IMG/VR virus record: IMGVR_UViG_3300042503_001859
Span: 1 to 45,963 of that record
Length of the DNA: 45,963 bases
Strand: one strand, 5' to 3'
Origin: a virus
The notes below the pieces were generated by a model. The model was not told where the DNA came from. It searched no databases and was given only the letters and a program-made list of their open reading frames with translations. Made by a program: the position numbers and the translations under genes. This document shows, one piece after another, positions 27,001-36,489 of this stretch (positions within the stretch are counted from its first letter, which is position 1; the number at the start of each line of letters is the position of its first letter).

Positions 27001-27338
27001 CTGTTTACTACAGTAGCTACTACATTTGTAGTTAAACCTCTAATATTTTTCCCAACTAAATTTGCTCTAATAGTTTCAAAATTAATAGAATTTACTGTAG
27101 GTTGTACTAGAACAGCAGAATATTGAACATTATACCCAGTTTGGCCAGGAATAACTACAGATCCATCTTTAAATACATGTTGCCCAAATTTTTCAATTTG
27201 ATCTTGTAAAATTGACTGAAGGGTTGTTAGCTCTCTAGCCTGAACAGGATAGTTTGGCTTGAATAATACCTTATAGAATTTTTTACCTGGATCAAAATCA
27301 TCAAAGTATGGTTGCAAACTAAGATCTGTATTTTGCAT
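21039..27338 (-). CDS. Giant DUF4815-type baseplate/tail structural protein
   Basis: 2099 aa. The N-terminus is the DUF4815 signature: YFDDFDPGKKFYKVLFKPNY, VQARELTTLQSILQDQIEKF and GQHVFKDGSVVIPGQTGYNV. A second family block follows a Pro-rich hinge (FPPPPPAPPGPAPGPDP, about residues 1490-1510): QSFFISSEGGVFLSSIDLYF, TPVSVEIRTMENG, YAFIVRSDSKLYKMWISRLG and an LFKSQNMSTWSPDQFEDVKF segment. Between them are beta-rich repeats. A later NNEIMKYTAKSGNTLTITER motif is shared with the other giant proteins here. It follows gp8, the slot of T4 gp9/gp10, so a wedge-peripheral protein anchoring fibres is likely. Confidence 0.82.
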   Translation of the reverse strand: MQNTDLSLQPYFDDFDPGKKFYKVLFKPNYPVQARELTTLQSILQDQIEKFGQHVFKDGSVVIPGQTGYNVQYSAVLVQPTVNSINFETIRANLVGKNIRGLTTNVVATVVNSIGADESEKSTPTLYVKYTSSGNIINGVQFTKFSSGETLVDEFNNPVAVTITQGATDYVGSAAFITEGVYFIRGFFVNVPAQTIILDQYSNFPSYKIGLSVQESIVSAETDSTLYDNAVGSSNYTAPGADRLKIDAVLTKQDINFGSDSSFIELLRLNSGKLVEQVQISVYDELEKNLARRTYDESGNYTINDINLRIRETYNNGQNNGVYNLNDSLPDGKKVLNRTPTAEDGNAINGLDHYTIELDPLKAYVKGFEVNNTSKKYLTVDKPRSSLSLNNQGISSIFGNYFTLKVNTISGIFPTGANIQLLRSGTQIGQCRSLGLISGGRLFVCDITMFSIITTLQATPSLAVGDFIFSSGGSQAVVHGVNGNVITLRQTTGDFTKGVTFTNSNNSEVYTIDVADNNSIENITSISTSGGALAELELEEVSISGSSFGVTANVLTGVSTNFSKDVKVSMKLLIGTTISTISSIAGESITLPSGSVSNGTYYSVKKLVPKLKTFGNNFFSAFPNTVKTTSDLSYYKTVNETKIVGSGGSVTISTTSDFSISTGDIGVTNSSGIVSYTISPTSQSNSIGLIVSSTLIGSSVLVTYKVRVNNPTLKTKTSNKFTHLLVDKQKNSSNTKYGTRVSDKEISLKFSDVYRIHAIHEAISSSDALTNLLDSVVVNNSNQIVAGNMIYHEGISAKVLSISGNTLYIKYLSSSKFPTNPSQPIEIVVAGSSNIQGKFVTSATNGNYRDITNNFNLVKNDSTEFYNISKLVRNEGRPVPTNKFIVIFDYYIHSNTSNDFYTANSYNYEEENFSSIPSTYNGIAYTDIVDFRYETSPSSTTGTSGTLGSPFVESNSVFDIYSNLANRPVSTFTYPGEIISADYDYFLGRIDKIFLDENNNLLVLKGSESNFPQEPQEVQNSLLLATVTIPPYMKDVSSAGITVNQLKRYTMKDISSIDKRLETVENLTSLNLLEVGTNSLLVLDEFGNNRFKTGFIADNFKTTDFADLNNVRYTASIDTENALVRPYPYATKLGVTYDDVSTTKKMGAFVTLPYTETEYISQTYASRVENLQPFEVISWNGEINLVPNKDVWFDTVRTETNTQQLDLSEPFRALFDRTTALADQWNNWNRNIVPTLAVRGGTLQVSQTGSVDNTFATFTQDIEVGDSINSIQVNRFVRSRLLYLQAAKLKANTVMHLFVDEILHDEMIFPLDMVDMTERSGAFVVGETVYLSNRNTVLSPAESNIIESVVMSSPLGQYTSSSTYLSIQPPTTVDTTQLNPIILGSTYYVIGETSGAVGKVTLVNSNRVKTTATGALEAFVIIPPETFETGKLSIKLCDQITGTSIYGIAETSAVTTYDTLGTTVNLTSNVLSLDLPEISSGPIRGTTVQFIPFPPPPPAPPGPAPGPDPVAQSFFISSEGGVFLSSIDLYFQSKDSSTPVSVEIRTMENGTITNTVVPNSISIVKPADVKVSNDASLATKFTFPSLVYLNQGTYYAFIVRSDSKLYKMWISRLGEQDVTTSYAIDKQPYSGSLFKSQNMSTWSPDQFEDVKFVMNRAKFNTNSTYTCVLNNDLVPDVNLIQNPLKLYSNSTTIEVFHPNHCMHTTQNYVKISNVSSDAPTTTLNTSIPTASFTGNITVGTAASTTWETINGSPVSASNPGYVMINNEIMKYTAKSGNTLTITERGLNGTTATPHAINSIVMCYSLNGIPLIEINKVHKITEVIDFDNYKISTVSKSSSELRTGGDVVKASRNIQYEELYPDLNSLVLPSTNISMTLSSITGSPLYGSANSFAQLNQESVENKQYSRMNTSRLIASAPNTSVYFPGYPHTLKLNVNMSSELDNVSPVLELYGSSINTVSNRLSKKLLNNTTDVSAELTPSSGFYSSYITKKVTLQGVSTSVKVFLDAVRTQGLNGNYSDIKVFVRTLGDGNLGKFNETGYVEVPAITYPKSANSNDYRAFEFELSGISEFKEYSIKVCMISDDQTNNIKIRNFRAISLAV

Positions 27339-27371
27339 CTATTTAACCTTCAAAGTTTTCGTGCTTCCTAT

Positions 27372-27379
27372 TATTTATT
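27372..27379 (-). promoter_or_regulatory. Late promoter before the DUF4815 gene
   Basis: AATAAATA on the minus strand, directly after the gp8 stop codon at 27380 and 34 bases before the DUF4815 ATG. Confidence 0.67.
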
Positions 27380-28978
27380 TTAGAACTCAATGACTAATTT
27401 GACATCTTCAATTTGATCATTTGATCTGAACACTGGCTTTCTATTTTCAACATATAAAATATTTCCACTGTATGGAGTTATTTCAGAACTAAAATAGCCA
27501 CTTGAAAATTGTATTCCTGCAATAGTTCCAGTAAAACTAGAATCTGGAGTTGCAGTTACAGACCCAGTGACATTTGAAATTACAGCATTTCCAGAGAATG
27601 CAATTAACTTGTTTTTACTGCTAGATTGAGTCTGAGAAGTTGAGATATATTCATTTTGATAATATCTAAGTATTTTATTGATAGGATCCCAATGAATAAC
27701 TCTTCCTCTTGCTTCGTATGTAACTCCATTATCAATTCTAGTTTGAGTTATAATGTCTCCATTTAAAAATGTAGTTGTTTCTGAAGTATTACTAATAAAT
27801 TTTACTGCTTTACAAACTGTTCCTGTAGTTTGTACAAAATCTTCATTGCTTATTTTAGGATCCTCAATTAAACCAAATCGTCTAAATTCCATATTGACTG
27901 GAATATCTCCATTACCATCTAAGAACTCAATATTTTTATTGATCATTACTCGATAACCACCTAACTCATAGATGGCATTACTACCATGTCCACCTGGAGG
28001 AGAAATAATGGGAATTATTTGCACACTACTTGAATTTGATCCTAAACTGAATGAAGACCCAGTTAAATTTTGGTTGTCATAACATTTTGTTAAATCAATT
28101 GTTCCAAATGTATATCCAGATCCAACATTAACTACTGATGCAGATGTAACTGCTCCATTGGAAATAGTTACAGATACAACTCCACCAGTACCATTTCCAT
28201 CTATTTTAGTATATACAGTTCCTGAATTTTCACCATTAATATTTAAACTAGAACTATAAGTTTGAACAAATACCTGATCAATTGAACCAGCTATGGCAGC
28301 GTCTCTAACACTGGCTTCAATTTTAACTGGAATGAAATCAGTAGATACAAATTTAATATAATCAGTAATTGAAATAGTATACATGTACTTCCATCTATAC
28401 CCATCTCCAGTAGTTTGTATAGTTGGAGTAGTTGATGTTGGTTTTGTTGTAGATGGTTTTCCGTTTGGATATGCACCTCCAACTGGAGTTTGTCCATTAT
28501 AAATGCACTTGTAGACACGAAAATCATCGGTCATCACGTAAAAGCTAGAATCATACAATTTTGATTGTAATGATGCTTTTGCTGGATTTGATGGACTATA
28601 ATCATGTCTATACATGTCATAGACAACCCCAGACTGCCAAATTCTTTTACGAATTACTTCTGATACATCACCTCTTTGAATTCGCTTTACTGCGATCATA
28701 TCATCATATACTTCATTCAGCTCATCCAAGTTATCCACTGGATTTGGTGGAGTTTGATCACTTACGGCTGGAAGTGATCCATACTTTTCTTTGATAGCTC
28801 CATTGGGATCGTTCCAATTATAAGATCTTCCAATGAACAAATATATCTTACTTCTATATGATTGAGCACTGCTAGAAGAATCTGTATCTGGATTTGCTCC
28901 AGTAAAAGGCTCCTCTAGAGACTCTATAAACTGTTGTGCAGCAAACACTCTAAAATTATCAGTTACTAAAGAAGGCAT
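27380..28978 (-). CDS. gp8: Baseplate wedge protein gp8
   Basis: 532 aa, about 200 longer than T4 gp8 (334). Conserved points: IYLFIGRSYNWNDPNG near the N-terminus (T4 ITFGRSEPW), DMIAVKRIQRGDVSEVIRKR, QTTGDGYRWKYMYTISITD (T4 GDGYVWEYLFEI) and the C-terminal YVENRKPVFRSNDQIEDVKL (T4 YMENRPPI.. DQTEEINI). The extra length is central, residues about 235-330, and includes a GSGYTFGTID module like that in gp14. gp8 dimers bind gp7 and gp10 in the wedge. Confidence 0.9.
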   Translation of the reverse strand: MPSLVTDNFRVFAAQQFIESLEEPFTGANPDTDSSSSAQSYRSKIYLFIGRSYNWNDPNGAIKEKYGSLPAVSDQTPPNPVDNLDELNEVYDDMIAVKRIQRGDVSEVIRKRIWQSGVVYDMYRHDYSPSNPAKASLQSKLYDSSFYVMTDDFRVYKCIYNGQTPVGGAYPNGKPSTTKPTSTTPTIQTTGDGYRWKYMYTISITDYIKFVSTDFIPVKIEASVRDAAIAGSIDQVFVQTYSSSLNINGENSGTVYTKIDGNGTGGVVSVTISNGAVTSASVVNVGSGYTFGTIDLTKCYDNQNLTGSSFSLGSNSSSVQIIPIISPPGGHGSNAIYELGGYRVMINKNIEFLDGNGDIPVNMEFRRFGLIEDPKISNEDFVQTTGTVCKAVKFISNTSETTTFLNGDIITQTRIDNGVTYEARGRVIHWDPINKILRYYQNEYISTSQTQSSSKNKLIAFSGNAVISNVTGSVTATPDSSFTGTIAGIQFSSGYFSSEITPYSGNILYVENRKPVFRSNDQIEDVKLVIEF

Positions 28979-29012
28979 TCGTTTTATCCTTATAGTTAGT
29001 CTTTTGTATGAT

Positions 29013-29020
29013 TATTTATT
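29013..29020 (-). promoter_or_regulatory. Late promoter before gp8
   Basis: AATAAATA on the minus strand, touching the stop codon of the 2489-aa gene and 35 bases before the gp8 ATG. Confidence 0.66.
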
Positions 29021-32000
29021 TAAATAAACTCATCAAAATACACCAATGCATCTTGATTATGTGATGTAGAATTTGCGGATCTGGTGCAGCCAAATAGACG
29101 TGGAGTAGATTGGGTAGTATCAATTGTAGTATATTCTATTATTTCAGAATCAATGATAACTTTATAGCTATCATACCCTTCACCAGTGGTCTTTATATTT
29201 ATGGAAGTGATAGTTCCAGAAGAATTTAATACTGGTTCAATAACACAGCCAGATCCACCCCCATTAATAACATCAATAGAAATATCTATCTCATTGTAAT
29301 TACTACCTCCACTTATAAGTTCTATTTTGGTAATCTTTCCTTTACTCACAAAAGGTCTAAATGTAGCACCAGAACCAGATGAAGAATTTACTACAACTTG
29401 AATATCACTAGATTTGAATCTACTTGAATTTGAAATTGGAATAATTTCTGCAGTTGAATTTATTGATGATGCTAATTTTGTTGCAATTTGAATTGAAGAT
29501 TTACTAACTGGAATTTGCTTGTACACATATGAATATGAGGTAGGCACCACTACAGGAGTAACATATTGATTGTATCCTTCAGATTCAATGTCAACTGGAC
29601 CTACTACTTTATTGCCAGACTTAATATCTACAGTAGCACTTCCCTTGGCGTTATATCCAACTCCTTTGGTTCTTAAAATTACTGGATCTACATAATTACT
29701 TCCACCATTTATTATGTTAAAACTAGTCACTTTTCCACCGGAGATAGTTGAAGTGACTACAAGTCCAGATGCCTTTTTAGTACTTAATGAAGTAACAATA
29801 CCAGTTGATACTCCAGATCCGGTTGCAGTAAATGTTGTGCCTACGTTATTGTTAGGAGCGCCAAATGTGGTAAAATTATTACCAGAAACATTAATAATAT
29901 ATGTCTTTCCTTGTTCAATATAAGAAGTAACTTTCATTACAGTTGGTGATAATATAGATGAAACAACTTTTAGATCTGGGTCTCCAGAAATCATTATTTT
30001 GTCTCCAATTGAAATTTCAGAAGAAATGCTGTTTGCAGTTACATCTGAAGGAACTCCTCTAAAGTCTAGGATTACTAACTTACTTGATGATACAGGCGAT
30101 GTAAATACCAACTGATTATTATCAATATAATAATCATATAAAGGACTTTGGATATTTCCATTTCTAAAAACCATAATTTGATTTTCTAATTCTCTAGGTC
30201 TATCAATGTCTTTATTTGGATAATAATCTGTATCATCATTTTTTTGAATATTGAATATAGTGCCAGATGCAGAATTTATAGTCTTTAGTTTGAGGAAGGA
30301 TCCAACAGACTTGACTGATATTTCACTATTTGAACTAGGAGCTACTGCAAACTGAATTTGACTCTTGATATCTCCTTGTAAAGTATAATCTACTGCAGGA
30401 TCTAACAGCTTACCATCTTTTACAACTATTAAACTGGATTCATCTGGATATTGATTATTTTCAATAGTTCCTTGAGGCAAGAAATTCTCTGCAGATTTGA
30501 ATAAATTAAATTTAGTATTGATTCCATTGAATGGAGTGTGTATCTGATCTAGTAACTTGAAAGAGGTATCAAATTTAATACCAAAGATATATCCAGTGTG
30601 AGCACTACTGAATGCTATAGTATTTGCGTTTATAAACGTAAATGTATTTAATTCTTCAGTGCCCCATTGATTTGATGCAAAAATAACAAGATTTTCTCTC
30701 TGATCCACTGGTACAGATTGACTTAGAGTATACTGTAAATTAGTTCCAGTTGGTGTTAGTGTAATCAATGTATTTGCATACATTCTGACCATAAACACAA
30801 CATCTGTTGGAATTAATGGTGTTGCAAATTCAATCATGCCTCTTTCAGAAGTTATTGAATATTGCACACCAGGATATTGAATTATTCCATTTTTAGAAAC
30901 TAAAATATCAACATTTCCAGCAATATCAGAACTGATTAAATTTTCTTGATTGTACAATAATCTAAATTTAGTCCTTGTACCACTTTGATAGTCACCAATT
31001 ACATCTGCAATAAATGATGTTACATATTTTATTGCAAATGGCACTGTTCCAACATCGACAGTAACTCCATCTAATAATGTAACTGTATTACCATTAGAAA
31101 TAGTATAATCTTTATTATAAAATTTTGGAATACCATTTACATAAATTATTAATCCATCTTCCTGTCCAGCAGTTATGGATGTTGATAATGTTATAGTTGA
31201 ACCGTTTACATTTAAAATTCCAATTTCTTCTGATGCATGTGCATACACTATGAAGACAATTTCGGATGCCTGGACTGGAGAAGTAAATGTTAAAGTAGTT
31301 CCTACTACAGTAAAATCTTCAGTTGGATTTTGAATGACTCCATTCCTTGAAACTAGCAAATCATATACATTAGGTGGGGCTAACCCTAACGGTACTGTAG
31401 TTACTTCTGCAATTGCTGTAAAGCTAGTTATGTAAGTATTTTGATTGATGTTATTGTATGAATAGATGACTACAATATCATCAATTACTGTTGGAGCTTC
31501 ATCAAATGTGATAGTTGTACCAGAAATAGTATAGTCTACTCCAGGGTTTTGAAATACACCATTTACACACACTAATAAGTTATTGACACTTACTGGAGTA
31601 AATAAAATTCCATTTCTAGTAAGCGGCCAAGTCTTTTGAACTCCGTCAGGATATCTTAAAGTATCTAGTACAACATTTTTTGTTTTTGCAGGACTCAACT
31701 GCCTATTGAAATAAAATAATTGTACTGCATCTGATGCAGTAGGTGCAGCTTGCAATGTAATTTTATTTCCAGATACTGATTGGGATTGTGAATTTGGAAC
31801 CAATAAAATTTGGTTCTTCACTGCAAATATGTCTGCAGTGTTCTTTACATACTGTGGAACTCCTCTATCAGACAAATTAAATGTTTGTCTAGTATTATTT
31901 TGAACTACATTTAAATCATCTAAAATTACTCCTTTTGCAGATGTAGTAGTACTTGCAACATAATTACTATAAAAATCAATAATTGTGCATTTATTTGCTG

Positions 32001-35000
32001 AAGTATATAAACTTTGGAATGTAATTGTAGATCCTGTTACGCTATATTTTTTTGGATCTAGTATATTGCCATCTATGTTTACAACTAAATTAGTTTTGTC
32101 ATTTATTGGAGTATATGAATTTCCACTCATGTACCTAAGTGGAAACTGGTATGAAGTCCCGTCAAAAACAATAGGATCTAACACTTCAACATAACTATCA
32201 GAATATTCTGGATTTGAATACATAAAATTAGTATCAAATCCATACACAGTATCATTCTGAATGTATACTGTGCCTTCGATTAAATCTTTTGAGATTTCAT
32301 ATAAAGATTCTGGATGTTTTACATTATTAGTTTCTAAATATTCTGTTAATTTCTGTAGATCTACTGCTTTTGTATCAATAATTTTTCTATCATTGATATC
32401 GCCAATATTTACGATTGAACATTCTACAGTCTCATCAATATACCAACCAACTAAATTTATGGAAGGATTATTTATTGATTCGGAAAATACTAGTTGATTT
32501 CCAGATCTGGTAAAATTAGAAATTGGAGCTAGGTGAGTTTGATATACACCATTTGCAATTACAAGTAAATTGCAAGAAGAACTTGGAGTATAATTTATGG
32601 TATATGTAGTTCCTGATCCAGTAAAAGTCAGTGCTTTTAATTGTGGATGATATAATACAAATAATGTATCTGCATCAGTTAATGTAACTGAAGTTAGTGT
32701 CAAAATATTCTGTGTTAATGAATATGCAGATGATGATTGCAATACTCCATTTACAGATACCAATAGTTGATCTTTTGAAGTAGGTACTACTGGAATTAGA
32801 TTGTTTGTTAAAATTATTGTGTTGCCATTTAAAGCAGTATCTACTATTTGAAATTGTGTTTGTAACTTTTGTAATACTATATTATCTGCTGAAGATACCA
32901 AAAATCTTGGTATGTAATCAGTATCGGTTAGATAATATGAATTGAATGGTTCTTGACAAATACCATTAAAGAATGAAATTCCATAAGTTGTTATGTTATC
33001 ATTTTCAAGAATAAATTCTGGAGAGACTTTAAAGATGTATTCTCCAAGTACAAATTCAGAATCACTTACTACATTGACTACAATATAATTTTCACTTAAT
33101 GAGGTTATAATTCCATATGATTGACTAAAGCTACCATAAATTACATCTGAGATTGCAAATGAAGATGCATTTACAACAGCTATTTTTTGTAAAATAGATT
33201 TAGATTGCTTTAAATTTATATTGGCTAAATTGCTTAATGTAGATTTGAAAATTACAGAGCTATTAAATACTTCTTCTTTAGTTTCAAAAAATTCTCTTTT
33301 ATTTTCAATTCTATTTTTGCCAAATACTCTAAATCCAGATACGTGAGTGTTATCTAGAACATCATTCTTCCATTCTTTTGTATTCCTTGTTGATACTATA
33401 CTATATGACCAATCTTGAATATAATCACTGTTTATAATTTTTTGGCTAGCATCACTTATAAACCCAAGATTGTCTAAAAATTTTGGTGAATATTTAATAT
33501 ATGGAGATCTCTTGCAATATGCAGATGCCTTGTTTATTTTTGTAATAGTTCCGTATGGAACTCCTAGTAAGTCATAAATTACATCTCCATCTGAAATAGT
33601 TCCAGAAATTACATTATATTCTAATGTGGATGATTTTGCATCAAAACTAACAACTTCACATTTCACTGAAGATCCTGGAGATCCAAATGTTAAGATATCT
33701 CCTTGGTTTAGTTTTCTTCTTGTCAATACAGGCTTCAATACCGCTCCAACACCAAAATTACTTTGAATTGTAATTTCTGGAAATGCGTTTAAGTTGTACT
33801 TACTTTTTATTACATTTACTTGTCTAATAATTCCAGATTCTGCAATCAATTCAAATGTATAATTTGAATCAACTATACCATTTACTTTTACTTTATCTAA
33901 CACTGAGTTATAAGTATTTCCTCCATTTACAACTTCAATGGAGTCTAATTCAAAGTTATTGATAATTTTTGCAGTGCTTGGAATTTTCAGTTGATACTTG
34001 GTATTTTTATTTCCAATCAATTCATCGCCAACTGAATCATACGCAAACTTTGTTATATTACCAACTTTAGAAGAATTTAATTGAATGATAGCTCCAGACC
34101 CAGATTGAGAGTTTATACCAACTACTTCTGGCAATTTGGCATAATTTTTACCATAGTTTGAAATATTAATAGTTGCAATAGGTCCTAGTGCAGTTCCAGA
34201 ATTGGTAATATATGATAGAGTATTTAAATTTAAACTAGTCAGATTTAAAGTATTCTCTACAGCAAATTTAGTATTGGATACAACACTAAAGATCGTTTGA
34301 TTTCCTAAAACTTGATTGAATTTTACCTTATCTCCAACTTGAAGATCATGGTTTTGATTTGTGGTAAACACAATACAATTTTGATCATTAATTACTGAAA
34401 AATTATATTGAGTTAAATTTTTACCTTTAATACTAGAAATTTGTGCAGAAAATCCGTTGCCGATATTTCCGGCATTGTCTATAATCAATTTATCATTGAC
34501 TTTGTAATTATTACCAGGGTTTTCTAGTATTACCTCAGTTACTTCGCCGCCAGAATATTGTTTTGACTGTAATATTGTTTTATTTAATTTTAGTGTATCT
34601 ACTTGTAGCTCAAATACATTTTGAGAATATAAAGAACCACCTTGTTCAATTATTGGACTTGATGGAAGACCATACAATCTGAACAATACTGGAGAAGAGG
34701 TTTTATCACCATTAATATAACCTTTTATGAAGTAGGATAATTCACCAGAAGTAAGGCATGTTCTTCCATATAAATGGACTACACTGTTTGATACGACATT
34801 AACAGATCCAGAACCTTCTAGTTTACAATTTAAAAATTGAGTATCAGTTTTACTCTGATAAGATATAATTTTTCCATTGACAAATAACCTACCCTTAGTT
34901 TTTGGGTAATTAAATGTTGATTGTACTGAAATTGTAGAATTTGAGGTTGCGGTTATGTTATTTACTGCAGATGTAGCTACTGTAGATGATGGTAAGTATA

Positions 35001-36489
35001 AATCTTTGTAGTTTAATGATTCTTGAAGTTCAAACTCGTATAAATTGTCACTTATTTTTAAAATTTCAGTTACAACTAAATTTGCACCTTTAATATTATT
35101 ACTAATATCTTTAGATTGAACTAGTTCAATTAAGTTCACATTATCTAAAGTAGTCACAGAGCTATATGCAGGTATTAATTCACAACGAATTGATATTCTT
35201 TCATAGAATACTGCAGAGGATGGTCTGAATACGTAATTTTTAGGATATTCAATTAATGGGTCTTGTGATATAATTTCAATAGATGGATTGCCCTCTTTAT
35301 TGATATCAGTTACTGGATAAGCCTTTGAAATAAACCCTCTTGGGTTTTCTCCACCTTCACCGATTATTTTGTCATCAATTTTAAAATATCCAACTACATC
35401 ATACAGAATTAATTCATTTGTGCCAGAATCCCAAGTATCAACTTTAGCAGTTGCAGTGGTAACTCCCTCCGAATCTACATTATAAATTGTTTGGTCTTGA
35501 ATGAAAGTTCTAGGTCTGATTCTTGCAGTAATTGGACCAATGTAATTCTCACCTTCATTAACAACTATAACTTGATTAATAGTACCAGATGAAGTCATTC
35601 CAGTGACTTTCATCTGTGCAGAACTTGGAACAAATACTTCTCCAGGCAACTTTTTGCCAGTTCCAGAACCAACTACTTCAATAAGTGGTTCTGAAATTAA
35701 ATTGCCATTACCATCTACCTCATAGTAATATTCAGTTCCGCCAGAAATTAAGTTAAATGTATCAATTTTTCCAGTATAATTTACAATGTTGATAGATGCA
35801 CCAGATCCCCTAGGAGTTAAACGTACCTTTACCTTTTTATCATTGAATAGAATTCTGAATAAAATTTTATGAGACTCTTCACTTCCTTTTGATGAATAGA
35901 ATGATTTTATATTTTTAAGGAAAGTGATTATGTTTAAATCTTTTGATAATACTTCTGGTAGATTTGGAGAAATCTCAGATTTAATTCTTCTTAAAAATTC
36001 TTGAGTAAAATAATATGCAATATTTACAACTTGAGAACCTGATGCATGTGAGGATGCTACAGCACCTTGTTTGTATACAACCTGACTATATGGAATACTT
36101 TCAAATATAAACGCTGCTGTACCACGAACACAATTTTTAAACTGTGTTGCAGTCTTTTCCTTGTAAAAAATTATTTCACCATTAATACTAATATATCCAT
36201 TCTTTGCTGGAAACCCATGAGTGCTAATAACAGTGATTGTGCCAGAAGTACTGGTGATCGCAGATTGTAAATTGGTATATTGAGTTAAGCTACTGACTGA
36301 ATAGCTTCCAATATTATAATAATCAATTAAATTAGTGATTAAATCTAATGAGTTATACTTAATTTCTTGAGATTCATAATATGAACTCAGAAATGATACG
36401 AATTTGGGATTGGACTCACTAACGAAATCTGGTAACTGCTGTTCAATCAGTGAAGAAATATTTACAATTTTTTCTTTTGTACTGGTCAT
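29020..36489 (-). CDS. Giant modular baseplate protein in the gp7 position
   Basis: 2489 aa, the largest gene here, between gp6 and gp8 exactly where T4 has gene 7 (1032 aa). The N-terminus (IEQQLPDFVSESNPKFVSFL, SSYYESQEIKYNSLDLITN) is the wedge-associated head segment common in these phages. Then come two NGEIIFY..KTATQF modules (near residues 103 and 540), NxGxNY beta modules, about a dozen 75-90-residue VNGVLQ..DYT units (residues 1235-2140), a YIINVSGNNFTTFGAP module, and C-terminal GGSNY repeats. The gene overlaps gp6 by 4 bases. Position suggests the wedge backbone; the repeat region suggests an added long arm or fibre. I cannot show sequence homology to T4 gp7. Confidence 0.72.
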   Translation of the reverse strand: MTSTKEKIVNISSLIEQQLPDFVSESNPKFVSFLSSYYESQEIKYNSLDLITNLIDYYNIGSYSVSSLTQYTNLQSAITSTSGTITVISTHGFPAKNGYISINGEIIFYKEKTATQFKNCVRGTAAFIFESIPYSQVVYKQGAVASSHASGSQVVNIAYYFTQEFLRRIKSEISPNLPEVLSKDLNIITFLKNIKSFYSSKGSEESHKILFRILFNDKKVKVRLTPRGSGASINIVNYTGKIDTFNLISGGTEYYYEVDGNGNLISEPLIEVVGSGTGKKLPGEVFVPSSAQMKVTGMTSSGTINQVIVVNEGENYIGPITARIRPRTFIQDQTIYNVDSEGVTTATAKVDTWDSGTNELILYDVVGYFKIDDKIIGEGGENPRGFISKAYPVTDINKEGNPSIEIISQDPLIEYPKNYVFRPSSAVFYERISIRCELIPAYSSVTTLDNVNLIELVQSKDISNNIKGANLVVTEILKISDNLYEFELQESLNYKDLYLPSSTVATSAVNNITATSNSTISVQSTFNYPKTKGRLFVNGKIISYQSKTDTQFLNCKLEGSGSVNVVSNSVVHLYGRTCLTSGELSYFIKGYINGDKTSSPVLFRLYGLPSSPIIEQGGSLYSQNVFELQVDTLKLNKTILQSKQYSGGEVTEVILENPGNNYKVNDKLIIDNAGNIGNGFSAQISSIKGKNLTQYNFSVINDQNCIVFTTNQNHDLQVGDKVKFNQVLGNQTIFSVVSNTKFAVENTLNLTSLNLNTLSYITNSGTALGPIATINISNYGKNYAKLPEVVGINSQSGSGAIIQLNSSKVGNITKFAYDSVGDELIGNKNTKYQLKIPSTAKIINNFELDSIEVVNGGNTYNSVLDKVKVNGIVDSNYTFELIAESGIIRQVNVIKSKYNLNAFPEITIQSNFGVGAVLKPVLTRRKLNQGDILTFGSPGSSVKCEVVSFDAKSSTLEYNVISGTISDGDVIYDLLGVPYGTITKINKASAYCKRSPYIKYSPKFLDNLGFISDASQKIINSDYIQDWSYSIVSTRNTKEWKNDVLDNTHVSGFRVFGKNRIENKREFFETKEEVFNSSVIFKSTLSNLANINLKQSKSILQKIAVVNASSFAISDVIYGSFSQSYGIITSLSENYIVVNVVSDSEFVLGEYIFKVSPEFILENDNITTYGISFFNGICQEPFNSYYLTDTDYIPRFLVSSADNIVLQKLQTQFQIVDTALNGNTIILTNNLIPVVPTSKDQLLVSVNGVLQSSSAYSLTQNILTLTSVTLTDADTLFVLYHPQLKALTFTGSGTTYTINYTPSSSCNLLVIANGVYQTHLAPISNFTRSGNQLVFSESINNPSINLVGWYIDETVECSIVNIGDINDRKIIDTKAVDLQKLTEYLETNNVKHPESLYEISKDLIEGTVYIQNDTVYGFDTNFMYSNPEYSDSYVEVLDPIVFDGTSYQFPLRYMSGNSYTPINDKTNLVVNIDGNILDPKKYSVTGSTITFQSLYTSANKCTIIDFYSNYVASTTTSAKGVILDDLNVVQNNTRQTFNLSDRGVPQYVKNTADIFAVKNQILLVPNSQSQSVSGNKITLQAAPTASDAVQLFYFNRQLSPAKTKNVVLDTLRYPDGVQKTWPLTRNGILFTPVSVNNLLVCVNGVFQNPGVDYTISGTTITFDEAPTVIDDIVVIYSYNNINQNTYITSFTAIAEVTTVPLGLAPPNVYDLLVSRNGVIQNPTEDFTVVGTTLTFTSPVQASEIVFIVYAHASEEIGILNVNGSTITLSTSITAGQEDGLIIYVNGIPKFYNKDYTISNGNTVTLLDGVTVDVGTVPFAIKYVTSFIADVIGDYQSGTRTKFRLLYNQENLISSDIAGNVDILVSKNGIIQYPGVQYSITSERGMIEFATPLIPTDVVFMVRMYANTLITLTPTGTNLQYTLSQSVPVDQRENLVIFASNQWGTEELNTFTFINANTIAFSSAHTGYIFGIKFDTSFKLLDQIHTPFNGINTKFNLFKSAENFLPQGTIENNQYPDESSLIVVKDGKLLDPAVDYTLQGDIKSQIQFAVAPSSNSEISVKSVGSFLKLKTINSASGTIFNIQKNDDTDYYPNKDIDRPRELENQIMVFRNGNIQSPLYDYYIDNNQLVFTSPVSSSKLVILDFRGVPSDVTANSISSEISIGDKIMISGDPDLKVVSSILSPTVMKVTSYIEQGKTYIINVSGNNFTTFGAPNNNVGTTFTATGSGVSTGIVTSLSTKKASGLVVTSTISGGKVTSFNIINGGSNYVDPVILRTKGVGYNAKGSATVDIKSGNKVVGPVDIESEGYNQYVTPVVVPTSYSYVYKQIPVSKSSIQIATKLASSINSTAEIIPISNSSRFKSSDIQVVVNSSSGSGATFRPFVSKGKITKIELISGGSNYNEIDISIDVINGGGSGCVIEPVLNSSGTITSINIKTTGEGYDSYKVIIDSEIIEYTTIDTTQSTPRLFGCTRSANSTSHNQDALVYFDEFI
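30070..32790 (-). repeat. About twelve diverged beta-module repeats within the giant gene
   Basis: Units share the pattern LLV.(V/R)NG(V/I).Q.P..DY(T/S)..G..(I/L)TF...P....D.(I/V).(I/F).Y. Examples: LLVSVNGVLQ, LLVCVNGVFQNPGVDYT, LLVSRNGVIQNPTEDFT, LIIYVNGIPKFYNKDYT, ILVSKNGIIQYPGVQYS and IMVFRNGNIQSPLYDYY. Spacing is 75-90 residues. DNA identity is low, so these are old duplications. Confidence 0.88.
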
